A stretch of DNA of 28,490 bases from Deltaproteobacteria bacterium. Lineage in GTDB: Bacteria; JAEEML01. The DNA lies in NCBI GenBank assembly GCA_016283195.1, contig JAEEML010000080.1:1-28490 (forward strand), read 5' to 3'. The translations under genes and the position numbers were made by a program. Of the stretch, positions 1-6,956 are shown in pieces. A model generated the notes under the pieces. That model was not told the DNA's origin. It searched no databases and was given only the letters and a program-made list of their open reading frames with translations. Numbering within the stretch: position 1 is the first letter of the stretch; each line of letters begins with the position of its first letter.

Positions 1-1
1 A

Positions 2-979
2 AGTGTTGAGATTATTTCGCCCTATAACCTGCCGGAAGTTTATAGCGAGAAAGAGAGTATTTGCGATATCAAAGCCATCAGCGAAAGCGGGAAGATTATC
101 GACATTGAAATGCAGGTGTTACGGAGGGATGATTACATCGACCGCTCCCTTTATTACTGCGCGCACAACTTAAGCTCCCAGCTTGAAAGAGGTAAATCTT
201 ATAGCGACCTGCACCAGGTAATTTGCATCAGCATTCTGGACTTTGACCTCTTTCCTGACGATGAGGAGCCCCACCACACCGCCCAAATGGTTGACCGTAT
301 AACCGGGGAGCCCTTAAGTGAAAAGATGGCTATCCACTTTCTGGAGCTCCAAAAAGCGGAAAAATATGCTAATATTACGGCCGAACTTGCTGCCTGGGTG
401 CGCTTTTTTGCCCATGCGCACGAGGAGGGTTACATGGAAAGCGCGGTTTCGGCCATTGGTGAGGCCCATAGCTTTTATCTGGAATTACTGAATAACACCA
501 AGCTGGTGGGAGTGGCTGCCGACCGCGAACGAGCTTATCGTGACTGGGTCTCGCTGATTAAAATCAAGGAAAAGAATGATAAGAAAATAGCCGAAGCCAA
601 GAAGAGGATAACCGAAGACGAGAAGAGAATAGCCAAGGACAAGAAAGAGGTAGCCAAGGACAAGAAAGAGGTAGCCAAGGACAAGAAAGAGGTAGCCAAG
701 GACAAGAAAGAGGTAGCCAAGGACAAGAAAGAGATAGCCAAGGATAAGAAAGAAATTGCCAAGGATAAGAAAGAAATTGCCAAGGACGAGAAAGAGCTGA
801 ACAAAATCCGACTTCAGTTGGAGCAAAGAGAAACAGCGCTGGCAACTAAAGAAAAGCAAACAATCGATCAAGGAAAACATGAGAAAGCCCTAGCTCTGGC
901 TAAAAAATTCATGGCTCTTGGCCACAGTAAAGAGGAAGCGGCCGAGTTTGCGGAAATTGATGTAAAATTGCTTGATTAG
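2..979 (+). CDS. Rpn-family PD-(D/E)XK nuclease / putative transposase, 5' end outside window
   Basis: The reading frame is open to the left edge, so the gene starts outside the window and the first ATG at 110 is internal. Upstream of that ATG the frame reads C-D-I-K-A, then a short Gly-containing turn, then D-I-E-M-Q. This fits the D...ExQ catalytic core of the Rpn/PD-(D/E)XK transposase-like nucleases, with candidate residues D22 and E36/Q38 counted from base 2. The following R-x-x-Y-Y, the 'L-x-x-G-x-x-Y-x-x-L' stretch and the 'I-S-I-L-D-F' segment are also typical of the family. Known relatives are DNA nucleases linked to RecA-independent recombination. Residues of about 190-275 form a Lys/Glu-rich coiled coil built from 21-bp repeats. 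The C-terminal tail (K-K-F-M-A-L-G-H-S-K-E-E-A) looks like the usual Rpn tail. Nothing in the window forms an operon with it. Family call fairly sure; activity unknown. Confidence 0.8.
   Translation, partial: SVEIISPYNLPEVYSEKESICDIKAISESGKIIDIEMQVLRRDDYIDRSLYYCAHNLSSQLERGKSYSDLHQVICISILDFDLFPDDEEPHHTAQMVDRITGEPLSEKMAIHFLELQKAEKYANITAELAAWVRFFAHAHEEGYMESAVSAIGEAHSFYLELLNNTKLVGVAADRERAYRDWVSLIKIKEKNDKKIAEAKKRITEDEKRIAKDKKEVAKDKKEVAKDKKEVAKDKKEVAKDKKEIAKDKKEIAKDKKEIAKDEKELNKIRLQLEQRETALATKEKQTIDQGKHEKALALAKKFMALGHSKEEAAEFAEIDVKLLD
631..798 (+). repeat. 21-bp tandem repeat, about 8 units, coding A-K-D-K-K-E-V/I
   Basis: Units begin at 631, 652, 673, 694, 715, 736, 757 and 778 with consensus AGCCAAGGACAAGAAAGAGG plus one base. 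The first four are identical and the last three have diverged. The repeat keeps frame and encodes a seven-residue charged unit, which fits a heptad coiled coil within the nuclease gene. The unit length is a multiple of three, so changes in copy number would not break the frame. Confidence 0.95.
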
Positions 980-1042
980 CCAGGAATATTCGTTTTTGTC
1001 CGGCCGTTAATTTTATAAGAAATCTATTGATAAAAGCTAAAG

Positions 1043-1059
1043 AGTATCTTCCAGATACT
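1043..1059. repeat. 7-bp perfect inverted repeat between the nuclease gene and tRNA-Val
   Basis: AGTATCT, a TCC loop, then AGATACT. There is no T-run on either side, so it is not a standard intrinsic terminator. The rest of 980-1120 shows no gene. This hairpin could reduce read-through from the nuclease gene or be chance. Confidence 0.35.
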
Positions 1060-1120
1060 GCCACTTGGTTCCAAAATATTGCGATCGCCGCCGGAAAGAG
1101 GGCATAACTAAATGTTGCGG

Positions 1121-1150
1121 ATAAAAAAAAGCCCCGTTTCCGGGGCTTAA
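1121..1150 (-). terminator. Rho-independent terminator after tRNA-Val
   Basis: Read on the minus strand, an 8-bp stem (AAGCCCCG/CGGGGCTT, tetraloop GAAA) is followed at once by eight T residues (A-run at 1123-1130 on the plus strand). It lies about 10 bases past the tRNA 3' end and should end the tRNA transcript, and any read-through from rplY-pth. Confidence 0.9.
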
Positions 1151-1159
1151 AATTAAATA

Positions 1160-1234
1160 TGGTGGGCAGAAAGGGGTTTGAACCCTTGGCTCCCGGCGTG
1201 TAAAGCCGATGCTCTCCCGCTGAGCTATCCGCCC
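1160..1234 (-). tRNA. tRNA-Val (anticodon UAC), CCA encoded
   Basis: The minus strand folds as a full cloverleaf. The acceptor is GGGCGGA/TCTGCCC with one G-U pair, the D arm is GCTC/GAGC, and the anticodon stem CGGC/GCCG flanks the loop TTTACAC. The T arm is AAGGG-TTCAAAC-CCCTT, the discriminator is A and a genomic CCA follows at 1160-1162. Loop positions 34-36 read TAC, giving Val. Length with CCA is 75 bases. Confidence 0.95.
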
Positions 1235-1245
1235 AATGCCCCGCC

Positions 1246-1274
1246 TTTCTACTCTATCTATCCAAAGAGTGCAA
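1246..1274 (-). promoter_or_regulatory. Possible sigma-70-type promoter for tRNA-Val
   Basis: On the minus strand TTGCAC (1269-1274) lies 17 bases from TAGAAA (1246-1251), about 11 bases before the mature tRNA 5' end. The -35 match is weak (3 of 6). The tRNA could instead be processed from the pth transcript. Confidence 0.35.
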
Positions 1275-1288
1275 GAGTTTTTTTAAGC

Positions 1289-1882
1289 TTATTTGTTTAT
1301 AGAGAGATCAAGGCTGTGAAAACGATTTTGCGCTTTAGCAAGACCATCAATAATGAGAGCTTCAAGAGCTTGCATGGCCGCTATTTTTACTTCATTAAAA
1401 ATGGGCAGCTCATGGCTATTAAAATCACCCAAAACAAAATCGGCACCTACACCCGGGGCTTTGCCGATGCCCACGCGCAGGCGGTAAAAATCGGCACCAA
1501 TGTGGCTGATGATGGATTTTATGCCGTTGTGGCCGGCTGCGCCGCCGCCCATTTTCAGACGCAGCTGCCCCAGCGGTAAATCCATCTCATCGTGAACGAC
1601 GACAATATGACTTGGATCAATATGGTAAAAACGGGCAGCTTCGCCCACCGCCTGGCCGCTCAAATTCATAAAGGTGAGCGGTTTTAAGAGCTGACAGGTA
1701 GCGCCGTTTCTGCTGTTGATTTTAGCGCCCAGAGCATTGGTGCGCTCACTGCGCCAAGAGGCACGCTCGGCTTCAGCCAGAGCATCCAAAACCATAAAGC
1801 CTACGTTATGGCGGCTTTTTTCATATTTGGGCCCGGGATTACCAAGGCCGGCAATAAGCCATAGAGAAGCACTCTCAGCCAT
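1289..1882 (-). CDS. pth: Peptidyl-tRNA hydrolase
   Basis: A 197-residue protein of normal bacterial Pth length. It releases tRNA from peptidyl-tRNA that has dropped off the ribosome, by cleaving the ester bond, in the cytoplasm. The N-terminus carries the family signature G-L-G-N-P-G-P-K-Y, followed by S-R-H-N-V-G-F with the catalytic His. Further in are T-F-M-N-L-S-G, the V-V-H-D-E-M-D-L-P-L-G stretch with the conserved Asp, and G-G-G-A-A-G-H-N-G-I-K-S-I. It lies directly downstream of rplY on the same strand (50-base gap), a pairing common in bacteria, so it is probably co-transcribed with it. The tRNA-Val gene follows within 60 bases on the same strand. Confidence 0.97.
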   Translation of the reverse strand: MAESASLWLIAGLGNPGPKYEKSRHNVGFMVLDALAEAERASWRSERTNALGAKINSRNGATCQLLKPLTFMNLSGQAVGEAARFYHIDPSHIVVVHDEMDLPLGQLRLKMGGGAAGHNGIKSIISHIGADFYRLRVGIGKAPGVGADFVLGDFNSHELPIFNEVKIAAMQALEALIIDGLAKAQNRFHSLDLSINK

Positions 1883-1932
1883 CTGACAAGACCTAGAAAC
1901 CTAGAAGAGATGTTAAAGAAAGGAAATGTAGA

Positions 1933-2550
1933 TTACTTAGCTGGAGCGGCAGCCGCAGCATCGGCTGACTTAGCCGCCGGAGTATCGTCGCCAACCACTT
2001 GGCAAACAACCAAAGTGATGCGCTCCGGAGTAACGGCTTTTACGCCTTCAGGCAAAGTGACATCGCGCACGTGGATAGATTGGTTAATATCCAAATCATC
2101 AACGGGCACAGTAATTTTGAGCGGCAGATTAGCCGGTAAACACTCAACTTCAAGAGCAAAGCGTTTGAATTCGAGCATACCGCCAGAAAGAGCCACACCT
2201 TTTGAACGGCCGGTGAAATCGATCGGCACTTTGGCATGGATGGGGGCGTTCATATCAACAGCCAAGAGGTCAACATGGGTTAATTTGTTGCCCAAAACTT
2301 CTTTTTGATAGGCTTGCATCATAACGCTGTGTTTTGTGCCATCGTCAAGTTTCAAATCAAAAATAGCATTGCGGCCAAACTCGGTTTTGAGGCCGTTTTT
2401 CAGTGAAACCGGGTCGATATAAAGAGGAATGGCCCCTTCGATACCATGCCCGTAGCAAACAGCCGGGACAAACCCTTGACCACGCAATTTGCGAGCGACA
2501 CCTTTACCGGTTTTCTCACGCTTATTACCATTAAGTTCCTGAATAATCAT
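1933..2550 (-). CDS. rplY: 50S ribosomal protein L25 / Ctc family
   Basis: A 205-residue protein of the long (TL5/Ctc) L25 type, which binds 5S rRNA in the large ribosomal subunit. The N-terminal L25 domain (about 1-95) includes K-G-V-A-R-K-L-R-G-Q-G-F-V-P-A-V-C-Y-G, and the C-terminal TL5-like beta domain covers about 100-185. The C-terminus is a low-complexity Ala-rich tail, common in this family. The ATG at 2550 is preceded by a strong ribosome binding site (GAGGGAG) eight bases upstream. It is the first gene of the rplY-pth pair. Confidence 0.96.
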   Translation of the reverse strand: MIIQELNGNKREKTGKGVARKLRGQGFVPAVCYGHGIEGAIPLYIDPVSLKNGLKTEFGRNAIFDLKLDDGTKHSVMMQAYQKEVLGNKLTHVDLLAVDMNAPIHAKVPIDFTGRSKGVALSGGMLEFKRFALEVECLPANLPLKITVPVDDLDINQSIHVRDVTLPEGVKAVTPERITLVVCQVVGDDTPAAKSADAAAAAPAK

Positions 2551-2605
2551 CTTACTACTCCCTCACGACAGAACTAGCGCCTGTAACGCGAATAACGCGG
2601 AGGGA

Positions 2606-2634
2606 AAGCTAGTAAGACTAGAGATAAAAGTCAA
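2606..2634 (-). promoter_or_regulatory. Possible rplY promoter with overlapping inverted repeats
   Basis: On the minus strand TTGACT (2629-2634) lies 17 bases from TAGCTT (2606-2611). The -35 matches 5 of 6 and the -10 only 3 of 6. CTAGT-AAG-ACTAG (2609-2621) overlaps the -10, and ACTAGC (2573-2578) pairs with GCTAGT (2608-2613), so the leader could form a hairpin. Confidence 0.4.
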
Positions 2635-2675
2635 GGTCTTTTTTAATCCTCACGCTTATTTTCTGAAAGTAGCAC

Positions 2676-2704
2676 TGGATTAGCCTCTTTTTGGGTGCTA
2701 TAAG
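2676..2704 (+). promoter_or_regulatory. Possible extended -10 promoter for the ABC exporter gene
   Basis: TGC-TATAAG (TG at 2696, -10 at 2699-2704) is a near-perfect extended -10, with TGGATT (2676-2681, 3 of 6) 17 bases upstream. The start codon follows about 50 bases later. An extended -10 can work with a poor -35. Confidence 0.45.
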
Positions 2705-2753
2705 CCGTAAGTCCCCGGCAAAACGTTTGGGGAAGAATAGTTTTGGATGCTTT

Positions 2754-4598
2754 ATGGATAAGACAATTTTGCGTATGCTGCGCTATGCCGTGCCCCATAT
2801 CGGGGCTTTTATTCTGGCCTTTTTTTTCATGATTCTTTTGGCTTTAACTTCCACTATATATGCTTTTTTGGCCGGGCCGGCTTTGCGCTATGTTTTAACC
2901 GGTGATTTTTCGGCACTTTTTAAAGAGACGAGCGGCGCTTATCGCTCTTATATAGCTTATTTGCCCGCCTCACTTTTAGACTGGATTCAATCTATCGACC
3001 AAAAAAGCGCACTTTTAATTTTTCCGGTGGCCATTTTGGTAACTGCCGTTTTTAAGGGTATAGCCCAAACCGGCCAATTCCATTTAACCGGCGTCATTGC
3101 CCAAAAAATTCTCTTAAAGCTGCGCACCGAGCTCTTTGACCACATTCTCACCATGCCGCCGGCCTTTTATGTAAAAATGCGCCAGGGAGACCTCGTGACC
3201 CGCCTGGTGCAGGACGGTCACATGGTGGAGCAAGCCCTCTTTTACGGCGTGGCGCCGCTTATCAGGGATACACTTACGGTTATTGCCCTTATCGGCTTTT
3301 GTTTTTGGCTGGACCCTTATCTTTCTCTGATAATATTTTTAGTGGTGCCGGCCTGCTGCCTGCCCATTGTGCGCTTTAGCAAGTGGCTGAAAAAAGTCTC
3401 TTCCAAAGGGCAAAACGCCCTTGGAGAAATGAGCGCTTTGAGTTCCGAAATAATTGGCGGCATGCGGGTGGTTCAGGCTTTTGGCATGGAAGATCACGAG
3501 AGCCGGCGCTTTAAAAATCTGGCGCTTCGCTATTTAGCAGAAATGCGCAAAAGTTATTTTATCCGCGCCGTGCGCACCCCAATTATGGAGATTATGGGCG
3601 CTGCCGGTCTCGCTGCGCTCCTTTGGTGGAGCGGTGCTTCTCTTACGGACGGCTCGCTTGATGCTTCGCATTTTATCAGCTTTTTTGTGGCCATTGTGAT
3701 GATGTATGACCCCTTGAAACAGCTGGGCCGCGTTGGTGAATATATGGCTCAGGGCGCCGCTTCGGCCGAGCGCATTTTTGCCGTTCTCGATGAGCCGGCG
3801 GCTATAAAGAGCCCAAAAAAGCCGGCGGAGTGGCATACCTTCACCTCTATGGTGGAGTGCCAAAATCTCCACTTTGCCTATACTCCGGATAAAGAGGTGC
3901 TCTTAGGCCTTAGTTTAAAGGTGAAAAAGGGGCAGACGGTGGCCGTTGTGGGGCGCAGCGGAGCCGGTAAAACAACTCTCGTAAATTTATTGCCGCGCTT
4001 TTATGAAGTAAATAGCGGCGAAATTCTCATCGACGGTCACAATATAAATACTCTGGATTTAAAGGCCCTGCGTCACAATCTCGCTATTGTCACCCAAGAT
4101 ACCGTGCTCTTTAACGATACGGTTTTTAATAACATCCGTTACGGCCGCGAAGAGGCGACAAACGAAGAGGTGTTTGCCGCTGCCAAAGCTGCTTATGCCG
4201 ATGAATTTATAAAAGAATTACCCAGTGGCTATGAGACGGTCATCGGCGAGCGCGGCGTTATTTTGAGCGGCGGCCAAAAGCAGCGCCTTGCTATTGCCCG
4301 TGCGCTTTTAAAGGATGCACCGCTTCTTATTCTGGATGAAGCCACCTCGGCTCTCGGTATCGAAAGCGAGCGCATGGTGCAGAAAGCTATAGATAATTTG
4401 CTCTCCGGGCGCACGGCTATTGTAATTGCCCACCGCCTCTCTACCATCAGGCAGGCCGATGATATTATTGTCCTTGATGGCGGCCGGGTAGCTGAGGAGG
4501 GCAGCCATGAGGAGCTCATTAAAGCCGGCGGGCTTTATGCTCATTTGTATGAATTGCAATTCGGCGAGGAAGTAGCGGATTCTCATGAAAAAAATTGA
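2754..4598 (+). CDS. MsbA-like ABC exporter, fused permease and ATPase
   Basis: A 614-residue half-transporter in the inner membrane, close in length to MsbA, the lipid A-core flippase. The N-terminal half (about 15-330) holds about six membrane helices. The C-terminal ATPase has Walker A G-R-S-G-A-G-K-T (400-407), a Q-loop (V-T-Q-D), the signature L-S-G-G-Q (504-508), Walker B ending D528-E529 and the H-loop A-H-R-L-S-T. The D-loop reads S-A-L-G, with Gly535 where Asp is nearly invariant. I chose the ATG at 2754. An upstream TTG at 2691 would add 21 hydrophilic residues ahead of the membrane region and lacks a clear ribosome binding site. The gene overlaps the next by 14 bases, implying translational coupling to the RND transporter. 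MsbA is the best guess, but other lipid or peptide exporters of this class cannot be excluded. Confidence 0.85.
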   Translation: MDKTILRMLRYAVPHIGAFILAFFFMILLALTSTIYAFLAGPALRYVLTGDFSALFKETSGAYRSYIAYLPASLLDWIQSIDQKSALLIFPVAILVTAVFKGIAQTGQFHLTGVIAQKILLKLRTELFDHILTMPPAFYVKMRQGDLVTRLVQDGHMVEQALFYGVAPLIRDTLTVIALIGFCFWLDPYLSLIIFLVVPACCLPIVRFSKWLKKVSSKGQNALGEMSALSSEIIGGMRVVQAFGMEDHESRRFKNLALRYLAEMRKSYFIRAVRTPIMEIMGAAGLAALLWWSGASLTDGSLDASHFISFFVAIVMMYDPLKQLGRVGEYMAQGAASAERIFAVLDEPAAIKSPKKPAEWHTFTSMVECQNLHFAYTPDKEVLLGLSLKVKKGQTVAVVGRSGAGKTTLVNLLPRFYEVNSGEILIDGHNINTLDLKALRHNLAIVTQDTVLFNDTVFNNIRYGREEATNEEVFAAAKAAYADEFIKELPSGYETVIGERGVILSGGQKQRLAIARALLKDAPLLILDEATSALGIESERMVQKAIDNLLSGRTAIVIAHRLSTIRQADDIIVLDGGRVAEEGSHEELIKAGGLYAHLYELQFGEEVADSHEKN

Positions 4599-6930
4599 TA
4601 TAAAAACTTTGGCCGGCGCCTGGGGAAAGCTGGTTTTAAAATACCGCTGGCCGCTGATTGTTCTCGCGGTTATATTATTTGGCATAACTTTTTACTTTCA
4701 GCGCCTGGTACCGATGGAGTCTTCAGTGGAAGATATGGTGCTCTCCGATGACCCCGACCGCCTGGCCCTTGAGCGCTTTAGAGATATTTTTGGTTCCGAC
4801 CAAATTCTTATTGCTGTTTTCAGCGGCATAGATTTAAACGAGCCTAAGGTTTACGATGCCATAGAGAATTATCGCCGTACTCTCTGCGCCGCCGCCGATT
4901 TTCAAGATTGTCTGGCTATTACCAATATAACAGATGTTACTGGGCGTGACGGTGAAGTGCTGGTAGAGCCCCTCCTTACCAAGTTGCCGGCTGATAACGA
5001 AGAAGCTAAAGCCATTTTTAATAAAGCCCTCAAAAGGCGCGATTATTTAAACCTTTTTTACAATGAGAGCGGCACGGCGGCGGCAGTTATTGCCCGCCTG
5101 AATCCGCCCCGGGGCGAGCGCGAGCAAAAATATTATCAGGATAAAGTTTATAATGAGGCCCACCGCCTGGCCGCAAGCCAGGACTTTAGCGGCTACAATA
5201 TCTATCTCGCCGGCAATCCCATTATAAAAAAAGATCTTTCTGACTATCAGGCCTACGACCTTAAGCGCTTTATGTTTGTTTTATACGGTATGTTGGTGCT
5301 CTTTTTGGCCCTTACCCACCGCCGTCTGCCCGGTGTGGTTTTGCCTCTTTCCATTGTGGTCTTAACGCTCTATTCGCTTATGACCATTATATATTTTACC
5401 GGCAAGCCGCTTTCTATTGTCGGCTGTATTTTGCCGCCTCTCATGCTTGTTTACGGCATTTCTATTGCCAGCCATATTTATATTCGTTACACCGAGTGGC
5501 TGCAGCGGTGCGCTTTTGAAAAAAATAAAGCTTTAGTCGGGGCCTTGGCTTCGGTCATCGGCGCCTGTTTTTATAATGCTCTTACCACGGCCTTTGGCTT
5601 TGGTGCCAATACCATTTCCGATATTGCCCCGGTGAAGGATTTTGGCATCAGCGCCGCTATCGGCGTACTTTTGGCGCTTATTGTTTCTTTCCTTTTTGCT
5701 CTCCCCATTCTTTCGCTCTTTCCGCCACCTAAGCCGCTGGCGGTTTCCGGAGAAAAAAAGAGCGATCCTATCGGCCAGATACTTAAATTTGTTTCGGCCT
5801 TTGTGCGCCGCCGCTATAAGTGGATTTTAGCCAGCAATCTCTTTATTTCGGCCATAGCTATATACGGCATGACGCAAATAAAAGTAGAAACTAAGCTGAT
5901 AGAATATTTTAATCCCGATACACCGATTTATCAGGCTTATCATGAAATAGAAAAAGATTTGGCCGGTATTTCCAGCATTGAGGTGGTTTTTGAGGGGGCT
6001 GCCGAGCAAATAAAAGATCCGGTTGTTTTAAAGCAACTTGCTAAATTTAATAATGAATTAAGGCAAAATGAGCATATTAGAAACAGCACTTCTCTTGCCG
6101 ATTATGTTATGTTGATGAATAGAGCTCTTTGGGACGACGACCCTAGTGAATGGCGCATCCCGGATAAAAAAGAGGCTATAGCCCAGCTCCTTTTGTTATA
6201 TGAATCATCGGAATTTGCCGCCGACCTTTGGCGCTATGTCAGCGAAGATTACAGCTCGGCCCGCATTGCCGCTCGTGTCGATAGCATCAGCAGCTCGGCT
6301 CTTGTGGCTATGGTCAAAGATATTAAAGAACAGGCTAAGGAGCTGGAAAACACTCTGCCGGGGGTAAAAATTGCCGTTACCGGTTCCGGCGTTATTTATG
6401 CCAACATGGTTAATTCGCTGGTTTTGGGGCAGGTTAAAAGTTTTGGCCTTTCGCTTTTGCTCATAACCATTTTGATGATTATTATTGCCGGCAATGTGCC
6501 TGTTGGTCTCGTTAGCCTCATTCCCAACCTTATTCCCATTTTGATTGTTATGGGCATTATGGGCTATTTTCATATTTCCCTCGATGCCACAACCGCTATG
6601 GTAGCTCCTGTGGCGCTCGGCATGGCCGTTGACAGCACCATTCATTATATGGTGCGCTTTAGACGCGAGTGTCTTTTAAACGGCCATGACTATCTAAAAG
6701 CCACCGACACCACTATCTCCACCATCGGCCGAGCTATGATGGCTACCTCCCTGCCGCTTGCCGGCGGCTTTTTTGTGTTGCTACTCGCCTCTTTTATGCC
6801 CACTTACTATTTTGGCATGCTTTCCGGTACCATTGCGCTTCTCGCTATGTTTTATGATCTCTTTGTTACGCCCTCGGCGCTTTTACTTTTAAAGCCGCTC
6901 TTTAAGGAGCATAAAAAGAGTGCATTATAG
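4585..6930 (+). CDS. MMPL/RND-family transporter (predicted lipid exporter)
   Basis: A 781-residue inner-membrane protein with the duplicated RND layout. Helix 1 is at about 18-36, a large extracytoplasmic loop follows (about 37-220), then five helices (about 222-380). Helix 7 (about 410-430), a second loop and five more helices (to about 775) complete it. This single-chain type, without the partner proteins of AcrB systems, matches the MMPL/HpnN group, which moves lipids or hydrophobic compounds. Helix 10 carries M-A-V-D683-S-T-I-H, the likely proton-relay Asp. The matching site in helix 4 reads I-S-I-A-S-H-I without an acid. The ATG at 4585 lies inside the end of the exporter gene. Pairing with an MsbA-like ABC protein suggests joint work on an envelope lipid, which is inference. 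Substrate unknown. Confidence 0.85.
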   Translation: MKKIDIKTLAGAWGKLVLKYRWPLIVLAVILFGITFYFQRLVPMESSVEDMVLSDDPDRLALERFRDIFGSDQILIAVFSGIDLNEPKVYDAIENYRRTLCAAADFQDCLAITNITDVTGRDGEVLVEPLLTKLPADNEEAKAIFNKALKRRDYLNLFYNESGTAAAVIARLNPPRGEREQKYYQDKVYNEAHRLAASQDFSGYNIYLAGNPIIKKDLSDYQAYDLKRFMFVLYGMLVLFLALTHRRLPGVVLPLSIVVLTLYSLMTIIYFTGKPLSIVGCILPPLMLVYGISIASHIYIRYTEWLQRCAFEKNKALVGALASVIGACFYNALTTAFGFGANTISDIAPVKDFGISAAIGVLLALIVSFLFALPILSLFPPPKPLAVSGEKKSDPIGQILKFVSAFVRRRYKWILASNLFISAIAIYGMTQIKVETKLIEYFNPDTPIYQAYHEIEKDLAGISSIEVVFEGAAEQIKDPVVLKQLAKFNNELRQNEHIRNSTSLADYVMLMNRALWDDDPSEWRIPDKKEAIAQLLLLYESSEFAADLWRYVSEDYSSARIAARVDSISSSALVAMVKDIKEQAKELENTLPGVKIAVTGSGVIYANMVNSLVLGQVKSFGLSLLLITILMIIIAGNVPVGLVSLIPNLIPILIVMGIMGYFHISLDATTAMVAPVALGMAVDSTIHYMVRFRRECLLNGHDYLKATDTTISTIGRAMMATSLPLAGGFFVLLLASFMPTYYFGMLSGTIALLAMFYDLFVTPSALLLLKPLFKEHKKSAL

Positions 6931-6956
6931 CCCGCTAATGAAGAAAAATAATTTGC

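Noticed and set aside
485-880. Long open frames on both strands across the 21-bp repeat
   Set aside because: They arise because the repeat is a multiple of three and lacks stops; composition is pure repeat shadow of the nuclease gene.
1081-1088. GCGATCGC octamer (HIP1-like)
   Set aside because: A single copy here has no meaning outside cyanobacteria.
1178-1579. Plus-strand gene
   Set aside because: It overlaps the tRNA-Val and the antisense of pth; no family likeness.
2691-2753. TTG start giving a longer ABC exporter
   Set aside because: Hydrophilic extension with no ribosome binding site and lying at the predicted promoter -10.
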